Positions 26,457 to 34,811 of a stretch of 64,000 bases of DNA are shown one piece after another. Positions within the stretch are counted from its first letter, which is position 1. Each line of letters starts with the position of its first letter. The position numbers were made by a program, and so were the translations under genes. Source of the DNA: Acidimicrobiia bacterium (GTDB lineage: Bacteria > Actinomycetota > Acidimicrobiia > Spongiisociales > Spongiisociaceae). The DNA is taken from the NCBI GenBank assembly GCA_022827785.1, contig JAJEIM010000037.1:1-64000 (forward strand), written 5' to 3'. The notes beneath the pieces were generated by a model. It made no database searches. It was not told the origin of the DNA and saw only the letters and a list, made by a program, of their open reading frames with translations.

Positions 26457-26514
26457 TTCCTTTACTTAAGGAAGATGTTCCCAATAAAAGGAAGACCTTC
26501 CGGTAGAAACGGAA
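26457..26514. promoter_or_regulatory. Array of TTCC/GGAA half-sites (tandem operator candidate)
   Basis: Two GGAA-N4-TTCC palindromes lie at 26470-26481 and 26490-26501, exactly 20 bases apart, so both face the same side of the helix. Further half-sites flank them (TTCC at 26457-26460, GGAA at 26511-26514). The array is in the gap between the AI-2E-type permease stop and the 71-residue gene start and would sit in the promoter of the latter. Confidence 0.45.
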
Positions 26515-26549
26515 CCCGGCGGAGAATGGGGACAGATGCCTCAGAGAGT

Positions 26550-27689
26550 TCAGCTGCCCGCCGTGTCTCCGGGGGGCGGCCCGGTGCCATCCGGGGGTTG
26601 CTCGGGAGACGCTCCGAGGTGCTCTTCGTCCACGTGGTGCTGCTCCACGTAGGTGGAGACGAACGCCTGGATGATCGCCGTTGCGGGTAGGGCCACCAGG
26701 GCGCCGACGACTCCGAGGAGCGTGGTACCGACCAGCACCGAGCCGAACGCCACCGCGGGATGGAGCGACATCGTGCGGGCGGTGATGCGGGGAGCCAGAA
26801 GGATGTTCTCGATCTGCTGGTAGACCACCAACCCGATGATCACCACCACCGCGGTGATCGGCCGCACGGTCAGAGCCACCAGCACCGGAAGCAGCGCTGC
26901 CAGGTAGGTGCCGACAGCCGGAATGAACTGCGACACCACCCCCACCCACACCGCCAGCGCCAGGGCGTAGGGAACGCCCACTACCAGCAGGAATATGTAG
27001 GTGAATACCGCCGAGATCAGGGCCAGGAGGGCCCGGGAGTAGACGTAGCCGCCGGTCTTGCGGATGGCGATCTTCCAGATGCGGCTCACCTCGGCCTGGC
27101 GCTCGGGACGCACCAGGGACAGCACCCGCCTTCGGAACCGGGGTCCGTCCGCCAGCATGTAGAAGGTGAACAGCGCCATGGTGAACAGCTGCAGCAGCAG
27201 GTTGACGGCCTGGGCGCCCACACCCAGCACACCGCTCGCCACGGACGCGGCATACGTCTGGAACGAGCCCTGGAGGTCGAGCATCCCGGCCGACACGTTG
27301 GAGAGATTGAGGTCGAGACCGAACCGGTCATTCAGGAAGGCGCTGAGGTCGGTCAACCAGCCGGGGATGTTGGATATCAGTGAGGCGACCTGCGCCACCA
27401 TCGGCGGGAAGGTGACCGCCACGAACACCAGACCGAGGAGGAAAGCCACCGCGAACACCACACTGGTGGCCAATCCGCGGCGCATTCCCCTCCTGGCCAG
27501 GTAGTCGACACCGGGCTCCAGCGCGAAGGAGGCGAAGAGAGAGAGCAGCAATGCCAGGAGGAAGCCCCTCAGCTTGATAACCGACCACACCAGGAGGTAG
27601 GTGGCTAGGAAGGCCAGCACGACCATGACGATGACCCGTGGAATCCAGGGGGGCATGCCGTCGCGTTTCCGGGTGGCAGTGTTGTCCAT
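26550..27689 (-). CDS. AI-2E / PerM-family membrane transporter
   Basis: 379 residues with about eight hydrophobic spans. The pattern is that of the AI-2E family: paired N-terminal spans (VIVMVVLAFLATYLLVWSVI), an extended cytoplasmic region, GVPYALALAVWVGVVSQFIPAVGTYL and VVVIIGLVVYQQIEN ... HPAVAFGSVLVGTTLLGVVGALVALP. Members export diverse small molecules or ions; the cargo here is unknown. It is transcribed away from the acyl-CoA synthetase gene. Confidence 0.88.
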   Translation of the reverse strand: MDNTATRKRDGMPPWIPRVIVMVVLAFLATYLLVWSVIKLRGFLLALLLSLFASFALEPGVDYLARRGMRRGLATSVVFAVAFLLGLVFVAVTFPPMVAQVASLISNIPGWLTDLSAFLNDRFGLDLNLSNVSAGMLDLQGSFQTYAASVASGVLGVGAQAVNLLLQLFTMALFTFYMLADGPRFRRRVLSLVRPERQAEVSRIWKIAIRKTGGYVYSRALLALISAVFTYIFLLVVGVPYALALAVWVGVVSQFIPAVGTYLAALLPVLVALTVRPITAVVVIIGLVVYQQIENILLAPRITARTMSLHPAVAFGSVLVGTTLLGVVGALVALPATAIIQAFVSTYVEQHHVDEEHLGASPEQPPDGTGPPPGDTAGS

Positions 27690-27804
27690 GCCGGGAGCCT
27701 ACAGCCGAGGACCGGTCCGCTTCCTAGCCCGAGGCCCGGTGGGTGTTGCCCGGCCGATAGAGTAGGCCGCCGCCAGGATCGAACCGAGAACGGGAAGGCT
27801 GCGG

Positions 27805-29745
27805 ATGGACAGGCAACCGATCGTCTGGGAGGCCTCCGAGGAGGACGTGACCCGCTCGCGCACCGCCGACTTCATGGCCCGCCACGGGATCGACTCCTAC
27901 CAGGACCTCGTGGGGCGCTCCATTGCCGACCTGGAATGGTTCTGGGAGGCTGCCATCGACTACCTGGGCATCCCCTTCTCGAAGCCCTATCACACCCTGG
28001 TCGATACCAGCGCAGGGATCCAGTTCCCCCGGTGGTTCTCGGGCGGGGTTATCAACCTCTCGGAGGTGTGCGTCGATCGCTGGGCGGCGCAGGATCCCGG
28101 GCGCACGGCATTGGTCGTGGAGGGGGAGGACGGCACGAGCCGGAGCTACAGCTTCGGCGAGTTGCTGGACATGGTGGAGCGGGCGGCCGGCGCCCTGGCC
28201 GAGGCCGGCGCAACCAAGGGCGACACGGTGGCCGTCTACCTTCCGATGACCACCGAGGCCGTGGTCTCGATGCTGGCGGCCGCCCGAATAGGCGCCATAT
28301 ACGTTCCGATCTTCTCCGGATTCGGTGTCGAAGCGGTCGCCTCCCGGCTCGAGGCGTCGCAGCCCGCGGTGATGGTCACCGCCGACGGATACACCCGCCG
28401 GAGCAGTCCCGTCGGCATGAAGGAAACAGCTGACCGGGCCATCGACGCGGCGGGTGTCGACCCCAACGTGATCGTGGTCTCGAATCTGCGACGACCCAAC
28501 ACACCCTGGACAGCCGGACGGGACCGCTGGTGGGAGGAGTCGCTCGAGGCCGCCGCACCGATGGGGGCGGTCGCGACGGGCAGCGAGGACCCGGTTCTGC
28601 TGGCCTACACGTCGGGCACCACCGGGAAACCCAAAGGGGTGGTCCACGTCCACGGCGGTCTGGCCGTCAAGCTGGCGGTCGAGGGCGCCTTCCAGTTCGA
28701 GATAGCGCCCGGCGACCGGGTGATGTGGATGACCGACATGGGCTGGATCATGGGACCGTGGATGGTGGTGGCCGGCCTGGGCAACGGCGCCTCCCTCGGC
28801 TGCTACGACGGCGCCCCCGACTATCCGACGCCGGGGCGTACCTGGCAGCTGGTCGAGTCTCTGAGCATCACCGTCCTGGGCATCTCCCCCACCCTGATCC
28901 GCGCCCTCCAGCCCCACGGCGTCCACCACGCCGCCGCCAGTGACCTGTCCACCCTCCGGGCCATCGGATCGACCGGCGAGCCGTGGAACCCGGACCCGTG
29001 GTGGTGGCTGTTCCGGGAGGTCGGCGGCGAGCGCGTCCCGATCATCAATATCTCGGGCGGAACCGAGGTGGGTGCCTGCCTGCTGTCGGTCAACATCCTG
29101 CAAGGCATCAAGCCGACCTCTCTGGGCGGTCCGGCCCTCGGCATGGCCATCGACGTGTACGACCAGGAAGGAAAGTCCCTGAGGGGCGAAGTCGGCGAGC
29201 TGGTGTGCTCCAAGACGTGGCCCGGCATGACCCGTGGCTTCTGGGGCGGGGACGACCGGTACCTCGACACCTACTGGAGCCGCTGGCCGGACATCTGGGT
29301 ACACGGGGACTGGGCATCGGTGGACGAGGACGGCTTCTGGTACCTCCACGGACGCTCCGACGACACCCTCAGCATCGCCGGCAAGCGGATCGGCCCCGCG
29401 GAGATCGAATCGGCGGTGGTGGCCCATCCCGGCGTGGTGATGGCGGCTGCGATCGGAGTGCCGCACCCGGTCAAGGGCGAGGCCATAGCGGTTTATGCCG
29501 TGCCGACCGCCGGGACCGACCGCAGCCCTGAGCTGGTCCAAGCCCTATCCGGGCAGGTGGTGGACCACCTGGGCAAGGCCTTCCGCCCGCTCGCGGTCGA
29601 GCTGGTCGACGACCTTCCCCGAACCAGGTCGGCAAAGATCATGCGCCGGGTGGTGCGAGCCCGAGCCCTCGGTCAGGAACCCGGCGACCTGACCAGCCTC
29701 GAGAACCCCGCCGCCGTGGATGCCATCAATCGCCTCAAGGTCTAG
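27805..29745 (+). CDS. AMP-forming acyl-CoA synthetase (acetyl-CoA synthetase-like)
   Basis: 646 residues. It activates a short carboxylate with ATP and joins it to CoA. The P-loop-like core motif is LLAYTSGTTGKPKGVVHVHGG, with A5-type SGGTEVGACLLS, the hinge HGDWASVDEDGFWYLHGRSDD, and the catalytic Lys near the C-terminus in RSAKIMRR. An N-terminal ACAS segment (IDYLGIPFSKPY) puts it with acetyl/propionyl/acetoacetyl-CoA synthetases. Substrate undetermined. A run of 7-base repeats starts at its stop codon. Confidence 0.88.
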   Translation: MDRQPIVWEASEEDVTRSRTADFMARHGIDSYQDLVGRSIADLEWFWEAAIDYLGIPFSKPYHTLVDTSAGIQFPRWFSGGVINLSEVCVDRWAAQDPGRTALVVEGEDGTSRSYSFGELLDMVERAAGALAEAGATKGDTVAVYLPMTTEAVVSMLAAARIGAIYVPIFSGFGVEAVASRLEASQPAVMVTADGYTRRSSPVGMKETADRAIDAAGVDPNVIVVSNLRRPNTPWTAGRDRWWEESLEAAAPMGAVATGSEDPVLLAYTSGTTGKPKGVVHVHGGLAVKLAVEGAFQFEIAPGDRVMWMTDMGWIMGPWMVVAGLGNGASLGCYDGAPDYPTPGRTWQLVESLSITVLGISPTLIRALQPHGVHHAAASDLSTLRAIGSTGEPWNPDPWWWLFREVGGERVPIINISGGTEVGACLLSVNILQGIKPTSLGGPALGMAIDVYDQEGKSLRGEVGELVCSKTWPGMTRGFWGGDDRYLDTYWSRWPDIWVHGDWASVDEDGFWYLHGRSDDTLSIAGKRIGPAEIESAVVAHPGVVMAAAIGVPHPVKGEAIAVYAVPTAGTDRSPELVQALSGQVVDHLGKAFRPLAVELVDDLPRTRSAKIMRRVVRARALGQEPGDLTSLENPAAVDAINRLKV

Positions 29746-29777
29746 TTGCTGGTTGCTAATTGCTAGTTGCTAGTTAT
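29743..29777. repeat. Five tandem 7-base units (TAGTTGC type)
   Basis: Units are TAGTTGC, TGGTTGC, TAATTGC, TAGTTGC and TAGTTAT; the first begins with the stop codon of the acyl-CoA synthetase gene. A second 7-base pair (TGACCAC twice, 29794-29807) precedes the stop of the convergent cytochrome gene. The gap is unusually AT-rich. Confidence 0.8.
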
Positions 29778-29806
29778 TTATATTAGATTATACTGACCAC
29801 TGACCA

Positions 29807-30130
29807 CTATCTGCCCTGCTGCTGCATGATATAGCGGGCCACCCGGAGGATCTGATCGTCCGAGAGGGTACGCCGGAAGGAGGGCATCCGGCCGATCCCG
29901 GCGTAGATCGACTGGACGAAGTAGCGCTCGGGCTTGTCGATCGAAGTGGCGCCCTCGCCCACCAGTGCCACGCCGGTTCCGCCCCGCAGGTCCGGTCCGT
30001 GGCAGCGGGCACACATCTGCACGTAGATCTGTTCGCCGGTGGCGTCATCCGGGAGGTCCGGACCTCCGCACGCGGCCATCACCAACGCCAGGGCGGCAAC
30101 GGCGACCGCTCCGAGGATGCCCTTTCTCAC
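29807..30130 (-). CDS. Class I cytochrome c lipoprotein
   Basis: 107 residues. A signal sequence with lipobox (VMAAC) precedes a small cytochrome c domain: haem-attachment CARCH and a later Met ligand candidate in GIGRMPSFRRTLSDDQI. It probably carries electrons at the outer face of the membrane. It overlaps the HTH gene by 4 bases, so it is co-translated with it. It might serve a dehydrogenase encoded nearby, such as the divergent molybdopterin enzyme, but that is a guess. Confidence 0.85.
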   Translation of the reverse strand: MRKGILGAVAVAALALVMAACGGPDLPDDATGEQIYVQMCARCHGPDLRGGTGVALVGEGATSIDKPERYFVQSIYAGIGRMPSFRRTLSDDQILRVARYIMQQQGR

Positions 30131-30498
30131 CGCTCCGACACGCCCCGGATCAGGTTGAGGTAGTTGTAGACGGTGATGCGGCTCACCCCCATCAGATCGG
30201 CTACCTCGTTGATGGACTTGCGGAGCCGGAAGGCCCCGCGCTCATCCAGCAGCCGGACCGCTACCTGCTTCTGGACCCGGCCCAGCTCGGCCAGCCTGCC
30301 GCCCAACTCCCCTTCGACCTGGGTGACCAGGTGGTCCAGGGCGTCATGGAGGGTCAGCACGCGCACCCCCGCCACCGGTTCCCCCTCCCACTCGAGGAGT
30401 ATGCAGTCGCCGTCCGCGCCGTTCGGATCGATGATCTCGGCCCCCATCGCCTCGACCAGGGGCCGCACCGCCTCCAGCAGGGGATGCTCCTCGGTCAT
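30127..30498 (-). CDS. Helix-turn-helix transcriptional regulator (YheO-like C-terminal HTH)
   Basis: 123 residues. The C-terminal 35 residues (AFRLRKSINEVADLMGVSRITVYNYLN) are a clear HTH of the type found at the end of YheO/DauR-like regulators. The N-terminal half (EAVRPLVEAMGAEIIDPNGADGDCILL) could be a compact sensor domain. It sits in a three-gene operon with 4-base overlaps on both sides and lies just across a promoter gap from the xdhD-like gene. It is the only obvious regulator in the catabolic region and the best candidate to bind the 6-3-6 palindromes described here. Confidence 0.75.
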   Translation of the reverse strand: MTEEHPLLEAVRPLVEAMGAEIIDPNGADGDCILLEWEGEPVAGVRVLTLHDALDHLVTQVEGELGGRLAELGRVQKQVAVRLLDERGAFRLRKSINEVADLMGVSRITVYNYLNLIRGVSER

Positions 30499-30725
30499 GG
30501 GGTGACCGTCATGGTCACCGCCACCCGGGTAGCCCCGGCCTCCATCGCCGCCCTGATACCTGCGGCCGCCCGGTCCAGCACCATGTCAAGGTCGCCCTCG
30601 ACAGAGGTACCGAACGGGCCTATGTCGGGCGACAGCGGAGCGAGCGCATTGATGGCCGCCTGGACGTGGGGACCCTGCCGGCCTTCGGTGAACGGTTCCA
30701 CGGTGAACTCGGCGCGGGCGAGCAC
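30495..30725 (-). CDS. Thiamine-binding (MTH1187/YkoF-like, DUF77) protein
   Basis: 76 residues. The sequence follows the DUF77 pattern: an initial strand (AEFTVEPFTEG), HVQAAINAL, GPFGTSVEGDLDMVL, then a helix and a final strand (GATRVAVTMTV). The family folds as a ferredoxin-like dimer; some members bind thiamine or a related pyrimidine. It is first in the operon with the HTH regulator and cytochrome c, so it may act as a small-molecule binder for this locus. Confidence 0.75.
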   Translation of the reverse strand: MLARAEFTVEPFTEGRQGPHVQAAINALAPLSPDIGPFGTSVEGDLDMVLDRAAAGIRAAMEAGATRVAVTMTVTP

Positions 30726-30806
30726 TTCTCACACTCCTTGATCCTGGCACTACGAGGTTAAACAGGGTTGCCCGGGTTGCCGAAGTCGCTCCGGAGGTTG
30801 TAGGAT

Positions 30807-30821
30807 TTAACAAAATGTAAA
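30807..30821. promoter_or_regulatory. Operator candidate TTAACA-N3-TGTAAA
   Basis: A 6-3-6 inverted repeat with one mismatch lies in the divergent gap between the thiamine-binding protein/HTH operon and the xdhD-like gene. It has the same design as the perfect site at 43782-43796. Confidence 0.5.
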
Positions 30822-30888
30822 AGTCAGCCCGGACGAGCCGGGCGCAAGAGCCCGGCAAGCAGGCCTCTTCTGGTTGGAGGAGTGGACC

Positions 30889-33474
30889 ATGACCCTGATC
30901 GCAGAAAGGACCATCGACTTCACTCTGAACGGCCGTCCTGTGTCCGTACGCGCCGATCATCCGCACCTGCTGTCCGCCCTCCGCGAGGAGCTCGCCATCA
31001 CATCGGTCAAGGACGGGTGCTCACCGTCGGGCCAGTGCGGGTGCTGCACCGTGCTGGTCAACGGCCGGGCATTCGTGGCCTGCGTGCTGGCGCTCGAGAA
31101 GATCGAGGGCAAGGAAGTGGTCACGCTGGAAGGCTTCGATCCGGCGGAACGGGATCGCCTGGCGTCGGCCTTCACCGCCACCGGCGCCCTCCAGTGCGGG
31201 TTCTGCACCCCCGGGATCGTGGTGCGGGCCAAGGCCCTGATCGACCAGAAGGGTTCGCGGCTGACCCGGCGGGTGACGGCAGGACGGCTCGGCGCGCACC
31301 TGTGCAGGTGCACCGGCTACACCAAGATCTTCGACGCCATCGACATGCTGGCCCGGGGCGAGATCCCTCCGATGGAGACGGCTTCCGGAGTCGGAAAGGC
31401 CGGCATCAAGTACGAGGGTTGCCAACTGGCTCTCGGCGATCGCGACTACATCGACGACATGCGCCTGGACGGGATGCTTCACGCTGCGCTCCGGCTGACC
31501 GACCACGCCCGGGCCGACGTGGTGCGTATCGACACCGCCCGGGCACTGGCCATACCCGGCGTGGAGGCGGTGTTCACCGCCGCCGACGTTCCCGGAGAGT
31601 TGAAGGTGGGCCTGATCCACAAGGACTGGCCGGTCCTGATCCCGGAGGGCGGTCGTACGTCCTATTTCGGGGACGTCCTGGCCGTGGTGGTGGCGGTGGA
31701 CCGGATGACCGCCCGTGAGGCCGCCGAGGCGGTTGACGTGGAATACCGGACACTCAAGCCCTTCACCGACCCGGCAGAGGCGGTGGCGTCCTCGGAGGAC
31801 GCGGTCTGGGGTCTCGAGGGCAACATCCTCTCCACGTCCAAGTATGACCGGGGCGACTTCGAGTCCGCCTACCGGGCCTCGGCCCACCAGGTCCACGAGA
31901 CGTTCATCACCCAGCGGGTGGAGCACGCCTTCCTGGAGCCCGAGTCGACGCTGGTGGTACCGGCCGGCAACGGCCGGCTCATGCTCTACTCCGGCGGCCA
32001 GGGAGTCTGGGACGACCGGGACCAGGTTGCCTCGGTGCTGGGTATCGACCCGTCCCTGGTCACGGTCGAGCTGGTGTCGAACGGCGGGGCGTTCGGCGGC
32101 AAGGAGGACATGGCCAACCAGGCGCAGACGGCCCTGGCGGCGCACCTGCTGGGCCGCCCCGTCAAGTGCACCCTCTCGAGGGAGGAATCGCTCCGGATCC
32201 ATCCCAAGAGGCATCCGATCCGGATCGAGATGTGGGCCGGCTGTGACGAGGACGGCAACCTGACCGCCCTCAAGGCCCGGATGCTGGGCGATTCCGGGCC
32301 CTACGCATCGGTGGGCATGAAGGTGCTCGAGCGGGCCGCCGGGCATGCCAGCGGTCCCTATATCGTTCCCCACATCGATGTCGAGGCGGTGGCCGCTCGC
32401 ACCAACAACCCCGTCTGCGGCGCCTTCCGGGGCTTCGGCGCCAACCAGGCCCAGTTCGCGATGGAGGGCGTGATGGATCGCCTGGCGACTGCGGTGGGGA
32501 TCTCCGGCTGGGAGATGCGTAGCCGCAACGTCGTGGAACCGGGAGCGGTTTGGGGCCCCGGCCAGATCATGGATGACGGCTGCCGGGGAGCTCGCGAGGC
32601 CCTTGAGGCGGTCAAGCCCCACTACGACGCCGCTCGCGCCGCCGGCAAGGCGGTAGGAGTCGGTCTGGGGCTCAAGAACAGCGGCCTGGGTAACGGCTTC
32701 AAGGAGATCGCCCGGGCAGTGGTGCGGTTCTCGAGGAACGGCGCTGTCGAGGTCCGCCACTGCTGGACCGAGATGGGCCAGGGTGTGCACACCGTGGCCC
32801 AGCAGGTTGCGGCCGAGGAACTGGGGATCGACCCGACGAGGATCCGGGTGATCGTGGACACCAGCCGGGAACTCGGCGCGGGCCAGACCACCGGATCCCG
32901 CGGAACCCTCATGGGCGCCGGAGCGGTCAGGTCGGCCTGCCAGGCCGCGGATGCAGGAGGACGCCTCCCGGATGTCGACTACCACGGCGAGTACCGGGTG
33001 GACTGGACCAATTCCCTCAAGGAGAAGGTGGAGAACCCGATCATCCATTCGGCCTTCGGGTATGCGGCCCAGCTGGTCATCGCCGACCGCAGGACCGGCC
33101 GGATCGAGCGGGTGGTGGCGGCCCACGATGTGGGCCGGGCCATCAACCCGACCCTGTGCGAGGGCCAGATCGAAGGATCGGTCCACATGGGCCTCGGCTA
33201 CGCGCTATCCGAGGACTTCCCGGTGGACGAGGTGAGCCGCCCCACCAACATGACGCTGCGGAGCCTGGGCATCATCAGGCCGAAGGACATGCCGGATGTC
33301 GACGTCGTCCTGGTGGAGGTCCCCCAGCCGAAGGCGCCCTACGGGATCAAGGGGGTCGGCGAGATCGGCCTGGTGCCGACCGCCGGGGCGGTGGCCGCCG
33401 CGTTCCACGACATCGACGGGGAGTGGAGGAACCAACTGCCGATGAGTATCCACCATCCGGCCGGGACGGCGTGA
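30889..33474 (+). CDS. Molybdopterin-dependent xanthine dehydrogenase-like enzyme (fused 2Fe-2S and Mo domains, XdhD type)
   Basis: 861 residues from ATG 30889 with a strong GGAGGA site. The N-terminal 160 residues carry two 2Fe-2S clusters (C44, C50, C53, and a later pair of motifs CGFC and CRC at 103-141). The rest is the molybdopterin-binding part (YIDDMRLDGMLHAALRL; GGAFGGKEDM; GAFRGFGANQAQFAMEG; GQGVHTVAQQ; GVGEIGLVPTAGAVAAA). No FAD domain is fused or adjacent. The layout matches the selenium-dependent XDH/XdhD (YgfN) group, which hydroxylates purines or other N-heterocycles. Its stop overlaps the SsnA-like gene (GTGA). Hydroxylation is near certain; substrate inferred. Confidence 0.88.
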   Translation: MTLIAERTIDFTLNGRPVSVRADHPHLLSALREELAITSVKDGCSPSGQCGCCTVLVNGRAFVACVLALEKIEGKEVVTLEGFDPAERDRLASAFTATGALQCGFCTPGIVVRAKALIDQKGSRLTRRVTAGRLGAHLCRCTGYTKIFDAIDMLARGEIPPMETASGVGKAGIKYEGCQLALGDRDYIDDMRLDGMLHAALRLTDHARADVVRIDTARALAIPGVEAVFTAADVPGELKVGLIHKDWPVLIPEGGRTSYFGDVLAVVVAVDRMTAREAAEAVDVEYRTLKPFTDPAEAVASSEDAVWGLEGNILSTSKYDRGDFESAYRASAHQVHETFITQRVEHAFLEPESTLVVPAGNGRLMLYSGGQGVWDDRDQVASVLGIDPSLVTVELVSNGGAFGGKEDMANQAQTALAAHLLGRPVKCTLSREESLRIHPKRHPIRIEMWAGCDEDGNLTALKARMLGDSGPYASVGMKVLERAAGHASGPYIVPHIDVEAVAARTNNPVCGAFRGFGANQAQFAMEGVMDRLATAVGISGWEMRSRNVVEPGAVWGPGQIMDDGCRGAREALEAVKPHYDAARAAGKAVGVGLGLKNSGLGNGFKEIARAVVRFSRNGAVEVRHCWTEMGQGVHTVAQQVAAEELGIDPTRIRVIVDTSRELGAGQTTGSRGTLMGAGAVRSACQAADAGGRLPDVDYHGEYRVDWTNSLKEKVENPIIHSAFGYAAQLVIADRRTGRIERVVAAHDVGRAINPTLCEGQIEGSVHMGLGYALSEDFPVDEVSRPTNMTLRSLGIIRPKDMPDVDVVLVEVPQPKAPYGIKGVGEIGLVPTAGAVAAAFHDIDGEWRNQLPMSIHHPAGTA

Positions 33475-34490
33475 CCACCACCCCGGGGATGGTGTGCGCC
33501 CATCACCATCTCTACTCCACCCTGGCAAGGGGGATGCCGGCGCCCCCCAAGACTCCCACAAGCTTCCTCGGGATCCTCGAACAGATCTGGTGGAGGCTCG
33601 ACACGGCCCTCGATCTCGAGATGATCCGCTGGTCGGCCATGCTGGGGGCTCTCGAGGCGCTCGAGTCGGGTACGACCGGGATCGTGGACCATCACGAGTC
33701 CCCCAACGCCATCGAGGGAAGCCTCTCCGTGATCGAGGAGGCCTGCCGTGAGGTGGGAGTCCGGGTGCGGGCCTGCTACGGAGTGACCGACCGCCACGGC
33801 CCCGAGGGCGCCCGGCGCGGCCTCGAGGAGAACCGCCGCTACCTGAGGGAGGGCGGTAGCGGTATGGTGGGCATCCACGCGGCGTTCACGTGCGAGCCGG
33901 AGACACTGGAGGCCGCGGCAGCCCTGGCTCGGGAACTGGATGTGGGCGTTCATGTCCACGTGGCGGAGGGCCCAGAGGACGAGGGCTGCGTGGAGCTTCT
34001 GGCCGGGCTGGCCGACGACAGCTGGCTGCTCGCCCATGGCGTCCATCTACCCGACGACCACGGGCTGGCGGGCACGGTCCTCCATCAACCGCGTTCCAAC
34101 CTGAACAACTCGGTGGGCTACGCCAACCCGGCCCGGTTCGGCAACCCGGTGGCGCTGGGCACGGACGGGATCGGCGCCAACATGATCGACACCTTCCGCC
34201 TCGCTTACGTGATGCAGCGCTCCGTAGATGTGACCGCCACCCCCGAGACGGCGTGGGGATGGCTGGAGAACGGATGGGACCTGATACCCGAATGCCGGAA
34301 CGACCGGGTCACGTGGAGCTACGACCCGATGGACCCGTGGCACATCGCGTTCACCCCGAGCATCCGCCCCCTTGAAGTTGAAGTAGAAGGTGAGATCGTA
34401 CTGCAGGACGGCGCCCCCACCAGGGTCGACGCCGCCGAGATCCGCGCCAAGGCGCGGGAGCAGGCGGCCCGATTGCACGCCCGCCTATGA
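33471..34490 (+). CDS. SsnA-like amidohydrolase lacking the N-terminal beta domain
   Basis: 339 residues from GTG 33471, which overlaps the previous stop (GTGA). It is a TIM-barrel metal hydrolase of the SsnA/chlorohydrolase group: metal ligands in CAHHHLYSTLARGM, DHHESPNAIEGSL as in SsnA, HVHVAEGPEDE, LAHGVHLPDDH and the Asp in LGTDGIGANM. Full-length relatives have some 60-80 extra N-terminal residues forming half of a beta sandwich before the HxH motif; here the chain starts almost at that motif. The C-terminal strand part (GEIVLQDGAPTRVD) remains. It probably deaminates a purine-like or ring-opened compound. Whether the short form folds is open. Confidence 0.82.
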   Translation: MTTTPGMVCAHHHLYSTLARGMPAPPKTPTSFLGILEQIWWRLDTALDLEMIRWSAMLGALEALESGTTGIVDHHESPNAIEGSLSVIEEACREVGVRVRACYGVTDRHGPEGARRGLEENRRYLREGGSGMVGIHAAFTCEPETLEAAAALARELDVGVHVHVAEGPEDEGCVELLAGLADDSWLLAHGVHLPDDHGLAGTVLHQPRSNLNNSVGYANPARFGNPVALGTDGIGANMIDTFRLAYVMQRSVDVTATPETAWGWLENGWDLIPECRNDRVTWSYDPMDPWHIAFTPSIRPLEVEVEGEIVLQDGAPTRVDAAEIRAKAREQAARLHARL

Positions 34491-34811
34491 CCACCGCGAC
34501 TCACGCCGTGCGGTCAGAAACCGTTACAAAGTTCCTGGTCTGTCGCTCCGAACCCGGCCGGCCCGCCTCACCGAGAACGCGAAAATCCCGTCGACCGGCG
34601 CCCCGCGCCGGGCCCTCCCCCGCCACCACCTCTCCGAGGGACCGGACGCGGCCCGCTAAGCCCCTGGCGGGGCGGCCTTCCGGTCTGATGAACCCGATCC
34701 GGCCGGAGGGACGTCCTGTTCCGACCGCCGGTGCCTTGGCGTCCCGCAACGTATACGGAGGGTGTGACACAAACGGGCGGATCGGATCGGGCGGAGCAGG
34801 GAGGATGGCCG
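34491..34811. other. Intergenic stretch holding one copy of an interspersed repeat
   Basis: No convincing gene is seen in these 321 bases. The middle (34565-34683) is copy A of a repeat also found at 61453-61572. The last part contains the ribosome site GGGAGGA (34798-34804) of the YgfK-like gene. Confidence 0.6.
34565..34683. repeat. Interspersed intergenic repeat, copy A
   Basis: Shares with 61453-61572 an ordered series of words: GCCTC, AGAACGCGAAAA, CGCCGGGCCCTCC, CGCCACCACCT and AGCCCCTGGC, over about 120 bases with indels. Both copies lie between genes in the same orientation. The 12-base core also occurs at 42411 and, inverted, at 42689. Confidence 0.65.

Noticed and set aside
27724-29541. 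605-residue minus-strand open frame opposite the acyl-CoA synthetase
   Set aside because: No domain and the plus strand carries all motifs of an AMP-forming ligase.
31021-33186. 721-residue minus-strand open frame opposite the xdhD-like gene
   Set aside because: The composition is that of a GC-rich shadow frame; the plus-strand gene has clear cofactor motifs throughout.
34501-34770. 89-residue minus-strand open frame between the SsnA- and YgfK-like genes
   Set aside because: Its sequence is created by the interspersed repeat; a similar spurious frame appears at the other copy (61350-61646).
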